Source: CAILZL01 sp963791615
GTDB lineage: Bacteria; Pseudomonadota; Gammaproteobacteria; Steroidobacterales; Steroidobacteraceae
Length of the DNA: 64,000 nt
Assembly: GCA_963791615.1 (NCBI GenBank)
Contig: CAWBTE010000006.1
Location: 62,001-126,000 of the forward strand
Reading direction: 5' to 3'
Shown here: positions 32,962 to 40,895 of the stretch, one piece after another
Layout: each line of letters starts with the position of its first letter
Numbering within the stretch: position 1 is the stretch's first letter
Position numbers and translations under genes: made by a program
Notes under the pieces: generated by a model
Told to the model about the DNA's origin: nothing
The model's database searches: none
The model's input: only the letters and a program-made list of their open reading frames with translations

Positions 32962-33307
32962 ACCTGCCTGTTCATCTGTCAGACGAAATTGATGGAATCA
33001 ATAAACAAAGGAATCGACGCCCGCTCCAACCGGGCGCTGCTGGATGCAGCCGATAACACCTGACATCAATTTACTTATTGCAGCTGCCGCCGAACAAGAA
33101 ACAACGCTCACCATGGCAACACTCCAGTTAGGCGCATTTGTCACGTAATCCGCACACATTGGACTTCAACCCCACCCGCCGCCCTGCTACCCTTCGCGCC
33201 CTTGAGTCTATATCCACCCGGCAAGTCACTTGACTTGAGGCCGGGCTATTGGCGTTTTCAGATTGGGCCATTCTGTCGATGAGCAATCCGTGAGCAAGCC
33301 TGTCCTG
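32962..33307. other. Gene-free stretch with decayed toxin-antitoxin copy
   Basis: No intact gene is seen in these 346 bp. From about 33078 to 33107 the sequence resembles the antitoxin tail codons (GCAGCTGCCGCCGAACAAGA versus the antitoxin's GCAGCGGCCGCCGAACAGGA). At 33113 a short frame MATLQLGAFVT resembles the toxin's MATLRLSTHAFVD. The rest upstream of mfd shows no clear promoter. Confidence 0.6.
33113..33148 (+). pseudogene. Remnant of a ParE-like toxin gene start
   Basis: The 11-codon frame MATLQLGAFVT, ending in TAA, aligns to the first codons of the toxin gene at 32665 with six bases missing. An antitoxin-like stretch lies just before it. This is a relic of a second copy of the same toxin-antitoxin pair. 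Confidence 0.55.
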
Positions 33308-36300
33308 ATGAACAAAAAGTTCCTGCTGCCTTCCGCTGACAAGCCGCGCATTCGCTGGGGCCAGCTATATGGCTCGGCCATGGCGCTGAAGCTGGCGGAA
33401 GCGGCGCAGGCTTTGACAGCGCCATTACTGGTGATCGCCAGCAATGCGCGCGAACTCAGTCGGCTGGAAGATGAGCTGCGGGTGTTTCTGCCCAAGTCGC
33501 TGGCACTGCTGACCATTCCCGGCTGGGAAACCCTGCCCTACGATTTGTTCGCACCGCATCCGGACATCATTTCGCAACGCCTGAGCACCTTGTCGCGCCT
33601 GCCCACGTTGAAACAGGGCGTGGTGCTGGTGGATGTGGATACGGTGATGCAGCGGCTGGTGCCGCGCAGCTACATTGATGCACATGCCTTCGATATTGCG
33701 GTGGGCAATCAGCTGGATCTGAAAACCTTCCGCATCAGGCTGGCAGCAGCAGGCTATGCGAATACCTCACAGGTGATGGCCCCGGGTGAATTTGCGGTGC
33801 GTGGTTCGTTGCTGGATTTGTTTCCAATGGGCAGTGCTGCGCCGTATCGCATTGATCTATTCGATGAAGAAGTGGAAAGCATTCGCAGCTTCGATGTCGA
33901 TACGCAGCGCACGCTGGAGAAGGTGTCGCGCATCAAGCTGTTGCCAGCGCGTGAGTTCCCGCTCAGCGCCGAGGGCGTACAGTTCTACAAGCGTCGCTTC
34001 CGCACCCGCTTTGAGGGCGACCTGACCCGCGTACCCATGTACAAGGATGTGGCCGAAGGTGGCGCACCGGCCGGCATCGAGTACTACCTGCCGCTATTCT
34101 TTGAGCAGCTCAGCGATGTGTTCAGCTACCTGCCCGCTGAATCAACCATTGCGTACACCGATGACTTCACCAGCCTGATTGAGGAAAGCTGGGGCAACAC
34201 CCTGCAACGCCATGAGCAACGCGCGCATGACACCGAGCGGCCCATCCTCACTCCTGAAGAATTGTTCCTGCCCCCAGCGGACTTTCTGCAACAGCTTCAG
34301 ATACGCCGACAGATTGAATTGTCAGTCAATGAACTGGACCCGAATCGTCAGCACATCAGCTGGCAAAACTTCGCCAGCACCACCCCGCCGCCGGTGAAGC
34401 TGGATGCTCGCGCACCCGAACCGGCGCGTGCATTGCTGGAGCATCTGCGTAGCTACACAGGCCGCACACTGATCGCAGCCGAGTCCACCGGTCGTCGCGA
34501 AATGATGCTGGATATCCTGCGCAAGCATCAGATCAACGCACCGAGCATGGATGACTGGCAGTTGTTCATGGCCAGCGAAATACCGCTGGCCATTACCGTG
34601 TCGCCAATTGCACGCGGCTTGCAGCTGAAAGACCCGGCCATCACGGTACTGGCGGAAGAACAGTTGTTCGGCGAACGCGCCAAGCAGGAACGCAAACGTC
34701 GCCGCGCGGATCGCGATCCGGAAAAAATCATTCGCGATCTGTCCGACCTGATGCCGGGCTCGCCGGTGGTGCACGACGAATACGGTGTGGGTCGTTACCT
34801 GGGTTTGCAGACCATGGATGTCGGCGGGCTGCTGGGTGAATTTCTGATTCTTGAATATGCCGACGGCGACAAGATCTATGTGCCGGTGCATGCACTGGAC
34901 AGGGTCAGTCGCTATACCGGATCGGGTGGCGACAATGCGCCGCTGCACAAGCTGGGCACCGATACCTGGGCCAGGGCCAAGAAGAAAGCAGCTCAGAAGG
35001 TGCGCGATACCGCAGTCGAATTACTCGATCTGTATGCACGTCGCGCGGCCCGGAATGGCACTTCACTGCAAGCTGCTGAAGCTGATCTGCTGGCGTTTGC
35101 CGATGCCTTCCGCTTTGAGGAAACGCCGGATCAGGCACAAGCCATCGCCGCCGTCATCGCAGACATGGGTAGCGGCAAGCCGATGGATCGCGTGGTATGC
35201 GGCGATGTGGGCTTTGGCAAAACAGAAGTCGCCCTGCGTGCCGCCTTCGTTGCGGTGCAGGCCGGCAAGCAGGTGGTAGTGCTGGTGCCCACTACACTGC
35301 TGGCGCAACAGCACTATCAAACCTTTGCGGATCGCTTCGCGGACTGGCCGGTGAAAGTCGAAACCATGTCGCGCTTCCGCAGCACGGCGCAGGTGAACGA
35401 AGCGCTGCAAGGACTGGAAGCAGGCACGGTTGATATTGTGGTCGGCACGCATCGTCTGCTGCAAAACACAGTGCACTTCAAGAATCTCGGTCTGATCATC
35501 ATCGATGAAGAGCATCGCTTTGGTGTCAAGGACAAGGAAAAGCTCAAACACATGCGCGCTGAAGTGGATGTACTGACGCTCACTGCCACGCCCATTCCGA
35601 GAACCCTCAACATGGCCATGGGTGGCCTGCGCGATCTGTCGTTGATCACCACTCCACCCGCCAGCCGTCTGTCGATCAAGACTTTTATTACGCCATTCGA
35701 TGGCGCAGCAGTGCGCGAAGCCTGTCTGCGCGAGATTCGGCGCGGTGGGCAGATCTACTACGTACACAACAGCGTCGAGACCATCGAGAAAACAGCGCAC
35801 TCACTGGCCGAGCTGGTGCCCGAAGCCAACATCGCCATCGGTCATGGCCAGATGCGTGAACGCGAACTGGAACAGGTGATGCTGGATTTCAGCCATCAGC
35901 GCTGCAATCTGTTTGTCTGCACCACCATTGTCGAAAGCGGCATTGACGTACCCACCGCCAATACCATCATCATTGATCGCGCCGACAAGTTCGGTCTGGC
36001 GCAGCTGCACCAGATGCGTGGTCGCGTCGGTCGTTCGCATCATCAGGCTTATGCCTACCTGCTGACGCCGCCCAAGACCAACATGACGCCCGATGCCATC
36101 AAACGTCTGGAAGCCATTGAATCACTGGAAGACCTCGGTGCAGGCTTCACGCTGGCCACACACGATCTGGAAATTCGTGGTGCGGGCGAACTGCTGGGCG
36201 AAGGCCAGAGCGGCCAGATTCAGGAAATCGGCTTTGCGTTGTACATGGAAATGCTGGAGCGTGCGATCGAAGCCCTGAAACAAGGCAAGATTCCCGAGCT

Positions 36301-36802
36301 TGATCAACCCCTGTATCGCGGCCCGGAAGTCGATCTGCATGTCCCGGCCCTGCTGCCCGAAGACTACATGCCCGATGTACACATGCGTCTGGTGCTGTAC
36401 AAACGCATTGCCGCCACTGAATCGCGCGAAGCCCTGCGTGAATTGCAAGTGGAAATGATTGACCGCTTCGGACTGCTCAGTGAGCCGAGCAAGAACCTGT
36501 TCCGCATTGCCGAACTGAAACTGCGCGCCAAAGCCATTGGCATTCGCAAACTGGATTTACATGCCAATGGCGGTCATGCGTTATTCGACAAGGATGCCAA
36601 TATTGATCCCACCAACCTGATCCTGTTCATCCAGCGCAATGCGCGCACGCATAAATTTGACGGGCCACAGAAGCTACGTTTTGCGCTGCCACTGGCAGAT
36701 ACTGAAAGCCGCTTCAAGGCGGCCGAAGACTTGCTGGATGGCATTACACTCGCGCCTGCAGCGATAGCCGCTGCCGCCATTGCCAAAAGCAGAAAATCAT
36801 GA
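33308..36802 (+). CDS. mfd: Transcription-repair coupling factor Mfd
   Basis: Mfd removes RNA polymerase stalled at DNA lesions and recruits UvrA. The order of parts is normal: UvrB-like N-terminal region (PGWETLPYDLFAPHPDIISQRL), the polymerase-interacting domain (GSPVVHDEYGVGRYLGLQTM), a RecG-like helicase (GDVGFGKTEVALRAAF; DEEHRFGVKDKEKLK; TATPIPRTLNMA; MRGRVGRSHHQAYAYLL) and the C-terminal TRCF domain. Length from this ATG is 1164 residues, against 1148 in E. coli. A GTG at 33290 in the same frame is an alternative start. The stop overlaps trhO (ATGA). Confidence 0.97.
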   Translation: MNKKFLLPSADKPRIRWGQLYGSAMALKLAEAAQALTAPLLVIASNARELSRLEDELRVFLPKSLALLTIPGWETLPYDLFAPHPDIISQRLSTLSRLPTLKQGVVLVDVDTVMQRLVPRSYIDAHAFDIAVGNQLDLKTFRIRLAAAGYANTSQVMAPGEFAVRGSLLDLFPMGSAAPYRIDLFDEEVESIRSFDVDTQRTLEKVSRIKLLPAREFPLSAEGVQFYKRRFRTRFEGDLTRVPMYKDVAEGGAPAGIEYYLPLFFEQLSDVFSYLPAESTIAYTDDFTSLIEESWGNTLQRHEQRAHDTERPILTPEELFLPPADFLQQLQIRRQIELSVNELDPNRQHISWQNFASTTPPPVKLDARAPEPARALLEHLRSYTGRTLIAAESTGRREMMLDILRKHQINAPSMDDWQLFMASEIPLAITVSPIARGLQLKDPAITVLAEEQLFGERAKQERKRRRADRDPEKIIRDLSDLMPGSPVVHDEYGVGRYLGLQTMDVGGLLGEFLILEYADGDKIYVPVHALDRVSRYTGSGGDNAPLHKLGTDTWARAKKKAAQKVRDTAVELLDLYARRAARNGTSLQAAEADLLAFADAFRFEETPDQAQAIAAVIADMGSGKPMDRVVCGDVGFGKTEVALRAAFVAVQAGKQVVVLVPTTLLAQQHYQTFADRFADWPVKVETMSRFRSTAQVNEALQGLEAGTVDIVVGTHRLLQNTVHFKNLGLIIIDEEHRFGVKDKEKLKHMRAEVDVLTLTATPIPRTLNMAMGGLRDLSLITTPPASRLSIKTFITPFDGAAVREACLREIRRGGQIYYVHNSVETIEKTAHSLAELVPEANIAIGHGQMRERELEQVMLDFSHQRCNLFVCTTIVESGIDVPTANTIIIDRADKFGLAQLHQMRGRVGRSHHQAYAYLLTPPKTNMTPDAIKRLEAIESLEDLGAGFTLATHDLEIRGAGELLGEGQSGQIQEIGFALYMEMLERAIEALKQGKIPELDQPLYRGPEVDLHVPALLPEDYMPDVHMRLVLYKRIAATESREALRELQVEMIDRFGLLSEPSKNLFRIAELKLRAKAIGIRKLDLHANGGHALFDKDANIDPTNLILFIQRNARTHKFDGPQKLRFALPLADTESRFKAAEDLLDGITLAPAAIAAAAIAKSRKS

Positions 36803-37737
36803 ACTCCCTGCTGGTCGCCGCTCTGTACAAATTCGTCTCCCTGCCGGACTGCCAAACCCTGCAAGCGCCTTTGCAAGCCTGCTGCGACCAACATGGCGTC
36901 AAAGGCACGCTGTTGCTTGCAAAAGAAGGCATCAACGGCACCATCGCTGGCAGCCACGCAGGCGTCCATGCGGTACTGGACTACCTGCGTAGCGATACAC
37001 GTATGGCAGGCCTGGAACACAAGGAGTCTTTCGCAGACATCATGCCTTTTCACCGCATGAAAGTTCGGCTCAAGAAAGAAATCGTCACCATGGGTGTGAC
37101 AGATATCGATCCCAATCACATCGTCGGCACCTATGTGAAGCCGGAAGACTGGAATACATTGATCAGCGATCCCGACGTGGTGCTGATTGACACCCGCAAC
37201 GACTATGAAGTAGCCATCGGCACCTTCAAGGGCGCTGTCGATCCCGACATCAAGAGCTTTCGTGATTTCCCGAAGTGGGCGCGGCAGCAGAAAATGCTGG
37301 AGAAGAAGCCCAAAGTCGCCATGTTCTGTACCGGCGGCATTCGCTGCGAAAAATCCACCGCCTTCATGAAGGCCGAAGGCTTTGATGAGGTGTACCACCT
37401 GCAAGGCGGCATCCTGAAATATCTGGAAGTGGTGCCGGAAGAGCAAAGCCTGTGGCAAGGCGACTGCTTCGTATTCGATGAGCGCGTTGCCGTGGGCCAC
37501 GGCCTGCAATTGGGTGAATACGAGCTGTGCCGTTCCTGTCGTCATCCGTTGAGTCCGCAGGACAAACAGTCACCGTACTATGAACTGGGCGTCAGTTGCG
37601 CGCAGTGTCATGATCAGTCCAGCGAACAACGCAAGCACAGCCTGCGCGAACGACAGAAACAGGTAGAGCTGGCCGCTGCCCGTCATCAGCAGCACGTCGG
37701 CGCCAAACATCCGCCGAAACGCAAGGCGGAAAAATAG
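36799..37737 (+). CDS. trhO: tRNA uridine(34) hydroxylase (rhodanese-type, YceA/TrhO)
   Basis: TrhO makes 5-hydroxyuridine at tRNA position 34 in an oxygen-dependent way, a precursor of cmo5U and mcmo5U. The 312-residue protein has an N-terminal acylphosphatase-like part (GVKGTLLLAKEGINGTIAGS) and a rhodanese domain with the active cysteine in FCTGGIRCEKSTAFM. Two late CxxC pairs (CRSCRHPL, CAQCHDQ) suggest a zinc site. It is coupled to mfd by a 4-bp overlap. Confidence 0.93.
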   Translation: MNSLLVAALYKFVSLPDCQTLQAPLQACCDQHGVKGTLLLAKEGINGTIAGSHAGVHAVLDYLRSDTRMAGLEHKESFADIMPFHRMKVRLKKEIVTMGVTDIDPNHIVGTYVKPEDWNTLISDPDVVLIDTRNDYEVAIGTFKGAVDPDIKSFRDFPKWARQQKMLEKKPKVAMFCTGGIRCEKSTAFMKAEGFDEVYHLQGGILKYLEVVPEEQSLWQGDCFVFDERVAVGHGLQLGEYELCRSCRHPLSPQDKQSPYYELGVSCAQCHDQSSEQRKHSLRERQKQVELAAARHQQHVGAKHPPKRKAEK

Positions 37738-37740
37738 ATC

Positions 37741-38345
37741 ATGCCGAAAACACCCGCCGCCATTGTTGATTTCTGGTTTGGTCAGTACACCGACGATGCG
37801 AGGATGGCCAGCCAGCAGGCGGCCTTGTGGTGGTCAAAAAGCGCCACTGTCGATGCCGACATCAAGCAGCGCTTCGAGTCCAGTGTACTGGCTATGCTGC
37901 GGCCGGCTCACTACATGCCTGGACGGAAACCGCAGTGGGCCGACTGGCGTTGATCCTGCTCACTGACCAGGTGCCACGCAACAGTTACCGCAACACGCCA
38001 CAAGCCTTTGCCTTCGATGCCCTGGCGCGCAGCTGGTGCAAGGCAGGACTGGAACAGCAGGTTGACTTGCAACTACGCCCCATTCAGCGAGTGTTTTTTT
38101 ACCTGCCACTGGAACATTCCGAATCGTTGCAGGATCAGGATCTGAGCGTGCAGTTATTCAGCGCATTGGCTGATGAGGTTGCCGCAGATCTACAGCCGAC
38201 GTTTGCCCGGTATCTGCAATTCGCACAGCGACATCGCACCATCATCCAGCAGTTTGGCCGCTTTCCGCATCGCAATGAGATTCTGCAGCGGCAATCAACG
38301 GCGGAAGAAAAGAAATTTTTGCTTGAACCGGGGTCGGGATTTTGA
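37741..38345 (+). pseudogene. DUF924 family protein, frameshifted
   Basis: The first frame gives VDFWFGQYTDDARMASQQAALWWSKSATVDADIKQRF, then stops at 37951-37953. A second frame, shifted by -1, gives AAGSLHAWTETAVGRLALIL, then LTDQVPRNSYRNTPQAFAFD and FGRFPHRNEIL to the stop at 38345. DUF924 proteins have both halves joined, so one base appears missing near 37897-37905, perhaps from a G run. The intact protein would be about 200 residues, a family with TPR-like helices and no known function. It lies 3 bp after trhO. Confidence 0.83.
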
Positions 38346-38473
38346 GTTGAGGCAAGTAGCTTAGTACGCGCCGCTGCGGGGCCATGCTACGCATGTCCAA
38401 ATTTGTTCCTGCACCCTATTCGAATTGATAGGGGTCGAACCGTGGGTTCTCACCCAGCCATCTCCCCCAGAAT

Positions 38474-38497
38474 AAAAAAACCCAGCACGAAGCTGGG
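38474..38497 (-). terminator. Terminator of tRNA-Ser(GGA)
   Basis: CCCAGC (38481-38486) and GCTGGG (38492-38497) pair across ACGAA. On the minus strand this is followed by seven T residues, and TATTTTT lies on the other side. It lies 12 bp beyond the tRNA 3' end, so it should end the tRNA transcript and may also act on the plus strand. Confidence 0.75.
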
Positions 38498-38508
38498 TAT
38501 TTTTATTC

Positions 38509-38600
38509 TGGCGGAGAGGCAGGGATTCGAACCCTGGAACACCCGTGAAGATGTTACTGGAATTCCAGTCCAGCGCCTTCGACCGCTCGGCCACCTCTCC
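38509..38600 (-). tRNA. tRNA-Ser (anticodon GGA)
   Basis: The 92-base gene has the acceptor stem GGAGAGG/CCTCTCC with CCA encoded, the T arm GGTTCGAATCC, a long variable arm as expected for serine, and the anticodon stem CTGGA/TCCAG around loop CTGGAAT with anticodon GGA. It reads UCC and UCU codons. A T-rich terminator follows. Confidence 0.95.
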
Positions 38601-38662
38601 GCACCTTAGAAAACTTGTACTCATCTCGCGTCTTCAACAAGCTGAAACTTTGTTTCAGCTTT

Positions 38663-38717
38663 GTAGGTTGGGCTTCAGCCCAACATTCTCGGCGTGTTGG
38701 GCTGAAGCCCAACCTAC
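38663..38717. repeat. Paired GTAGGT...GCTTCAGCC-type palindromic repeat
   Basis: Two 22-bp units in inverted orientation, each self-complementary (arms start GTAGGTTGGGCTTCAGCC and mirror at the other end), are separated by 11 bp. A single variant unit is at 32201-32222. It lies between tRNA-Ser and the end of dapA and could end the dapA transcript. Confidence 0.8.
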
Positions 38718-38749
38718 ACGGGGCGCGCAGCTTACACAGGCCGTTGCAA

Positions 38750-39631
38750 TCAGGCAAACGAAACACCGGCCTGACGTAAGGCATCCAGCACGACCTGGTG
38801 ACATTCGACGGACAACGGCGTCAACGGCAGGCGAATGCCTTCACTCATCAAGCCCATGCGCGCCAGCGCAAACTTGGTCGGGATGGGATTGGATTCGACA
38901 AACAAATACTTGTGCAGGCCGCGCAGTTCGGCGTCGATGCGCTGGGCGGTTGTGACATCGCCACGCAACGCGGCCACGCACATCTCATGCATCTTGCGGG
39001 GCGCCACATTGGCGGTGACGGAAATGACGCCCTTGAAGCCGAACAGCATGCTGTCACAGGCCAGATCGTCGTCACCACTGAACAAGTCGAGCCGCTGACC
39101 AAAACGCGTCACCAGTTCGCGATTACGTTCCAGCGAACCGCTGGCTTCCTTCAGACCGACAATCGAGGGGACTGCGGTGAGGCGCGCCACGGTGTCAGGC
39201 TTCATGTCGCAGCCGGTACGGCCGGGCACGTTGTACAGGATGATGGGCAGTTCTACCGCTTCGGCAATAGCCTTGAAATGGCGGTACAAGCCCTCCTGGG
39301 TAGGTTTGTTGTAGTACGGCGTCACCTGCAAGGAGGCTACCGCGCCTTCGCTTTTTGCGGCCGCCGTCAGTTCAATCGCTTCACGGGTTGAATTGGCCCC
39401 GGTGCCGGCAATCACCGGCACCCGGCCTGCGGCGGCGGTGAGGGTGGCGCGCACCACCGCCATGTGTTCATCGGAATCCAGGGTGGCGGATTCACCGGTG
39501 GTGCCCACCGCCACGATGGCGTCGGTGCCGTTGTCAATGTGGAAATTGACCAGCCGCTGCAACGCTTGAAAATCAACCGCGCCGTCCGCCTGCATGGGCG
39601 TAGCCAGCGCAACAATGCTTCCGCTGAACAT
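38750..39631 (-). CDS. dapA: 4-hydroxy-tetrahydrodipicolinate synthase
   Basis: DapA condenses pyruvate and aspartate semialdehyde in the first step of lysine and diaminopimelate synthesis. The 293-residue TIM-barrel protein has GTTGESATL, the tyrosine region YYNKPTQEGLYRHF, and YNVPGRTGCDM. The Schiff-base lysine is in VGLKEASGS. The ATG at 39631 fits the family, and a GAGA site precedes it. The divergent gcvR-bcp pair next door is the same arrangement as in E. coli. bamC, which often follows dapA, is absent. Confidence 0.97.
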   Translation of the reverse strand: MFSGSIVALATPMQADGAVDFQALQRLVNFHIDNGTDAIVAVGTTGESATLDSDEHMAVVRATLTAAAGRVPVIAGTGANSTREAIELTAAAKSEGAVASLQVTPYYNKPTQEGLYRHFKAIAEAVELPIILYNVPGRTGCDMKPDTVARLTAVPSIVGLKEASGSLERNRELVTRFGQRLDLFSGDDDLACDSMLFGFKGVISVTANVAPRKMHEMCVAALRGDVTTAQRIDAELRGLHKYLFVESNPIPTKFALARMGLMSEGIRLPLTPLSVECHQVVLDALRQAGVSFA

Positions 39632-39855
39632 GAATTTCTCTGGATAACCGAAGGATGGGGGCCGCTGCACGCAGCAAAGCCGGATGGATCAACAGGATGC
39701 GGGATCGTACTGGCCCCACCACAGGTTGTGCAAGCCGTAAAACCGTTGCCGCCGCTGCACAGGTTGCAGTCGCCCTTTGGGCCTGTACACTCTCATTCCA
39801 GCTGGCTGCCCAGCTGACGGCAGAGTGCCAGCCGCGCCTATTTACTCAGGACAGA

Positions 39856-40386
39856 ATGAAAGAACTCATCATTATCTCTGCCATTGGCAGCGACCGGACC
39901 GGACTGGTTTTTGACGTCACTCGTGTGATTCTCGAATGCGGCGGCAACGTACTGGAAAGCCGCATGACCGCGCTGGGCAGCGAATTCGCCATGCTGCTGC
40001 TGGTGTCCGGCAACTGGCATACGCTCAGCAAGCTGGAAAGCGAGTTCAGGAAACTCAGCGAATCGGCCAACATCAATATCTCCATCCGCCGCACCGAAGC
40101 GCGCAGCGCCCGCCCGGAAACAGTCACCTACAGCGTCGATGTAGTGTGTCTGGATCAACCCGGCGTGGTGTTCAACCTGGCGGGTTTTTTCAGCTCGCGC
40201 GGCATCGACATTGGCGATGTCACCACCCGACATTTTGCGGCCGCGCATACCGGCGCGTCGATGTTCTCGGTACAGATGGTGATCCACGTGCCGAGCAAGA
40301 TTCATATCGCGGCGTTGCGTGAAGAATTCATGGAGCTGTGCGATCACATGAACCTCGACGCCATACTGGAGCCCTTCAAAGCGTGA
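39856..40386 (+). CDS. gcvR: Glycine cleavage system regulatory protein GcvR
   Basis: The 176-residue protein consists of two ACT domains (KELIIISAIGSDRTGLVFDVTRVILECGGNV and TYSVDVVCLDQPGVVFNLAGFFSSRGIDI). E. coli GcvR binds the activator GcvA and lowers expression of the glycine cleavage genes. Position beside dapA and before bcp matches E. coli. The ATG at 39856 has AGGA just upstream. Its partner GcvA is not in the window, so the regulatory role is carried over from the family. Confidence 0.88.
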   Translation: MKELIIISAIGSDRTGLVFDVTRVILECGGNVLESRMTALGSEFAMLLLVSGNWHTLSKLESEFRKLSESANINISIRRTEARSARPETVTYSVDVVCLDQPGVVFNLAGFFSSRGIDIGDVTTRHFAAAHTGASMFSVQMVIHVPSKIHIAALREEFMELCDHMNLDAILEPFKA

Positions 40387-40847
40387 GTCAGCCGAGCATC
40401 GGCAAGGTTATCCCCAAGTTCGCGCTGCCCGGCACCGGCGGCGTGTGGAAGTCTGCCGAAGCACGCGGCAAACACCTGGTGGTCTATTTCTACCCACGCG
40501 ACAACACGCCGGGTTGCACCACGGAGACCGCCGCATTTCGCGATCACCATGCGTATTTCAGAAAAGCCGGAGCCGAAGTCATCGGCATTTCGGCTGACAG
40601 CCTCAGTGCGCACGAAAAATTCAAGGCCAAGCTGGTCCTGCCCTTCGAGCTGCTGTCAGATACTGAACACGAAGTTTGCAGTTTGTTCGGGGTCTACAAG
40701 GAAAAATCCCTGTATGGCCGCAAGTTCATGGGCATTGAACGCAGCACGTTTCTGTTCGACAGCAGCGGCAAGCTGCGTCATGAATGGCGCAAGGTCAAAG
40801 TTCCCGGACATGTCGAGGCCGTGCTGGCCGAGGCACGCAAACTGTAA
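40383..40847 (+). CDS. bcp: Thiol peroxidase Bcp (peroxiredoxin Q)
   Basis: Bcp reduces hydrogen and organic peroxides. The 154-residue protein has the peroxidatic cysteine in YPRDNTPGCTTETAAF. The usual resolving cysteine five residues later is absent, so it may be a one-cysteine enzyme or use a later cysteine (EVCSLFGVY). The start is a GTG overlapping the gcvR stop by 4 bp, so translation is coupled. The gcvR-bcp order is conserved with E. coli. Confidence 0.92.
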   Translation: MSQPSIGKVIPKFALPGTGGVWKSAEARGKHLVVYFYPRDNTPGCTTETAAFRDHHAYFRKAGAEVIGISADSLSAHEKFKAKLVLPFELLSDTEHEVCSLFGVYKEKSLYGRKFMGIERSTFLFDSSGKLRHEWRKVKVPGHVEAVLAEARKL

Positions 40848-40895
40848 ACCCACATCAGTCAACCATCAGATGGCACGCAACATCAGGAGTCACTT

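Larger units (their letters stand above)
38346..38749. other. Intergenic region with tRNA-Ser and three hairpins
   Basis: No protein gene is seen here. The stretch holds tRNA-Ser(GGA) at 38509-38600 and a terminator-like hairpin (38474-38497). A 10-bp inverted repeat AAGCTGAAAC/GTTTCAGCTT (about 38640-38660) and the paired GTAGGT-type repeat at 38663-38717 follow. The part at 38346-38470 shows nothing I can name. Confidence 0.7.

Noticed and set aside
36574..37545. Open frame of 323 codons on the minus strand across mfd and trhO
   Set aside because: It spans two well-supported genes on the other strand and has no recognisable domain.
38361..38624. Apparent 87-codon frame over tRNA-Ser(GGA)
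   Set aside because: The region folds as a tRNA with its terminator, and the peptide is the common spurious translation of tRNA-Ser.
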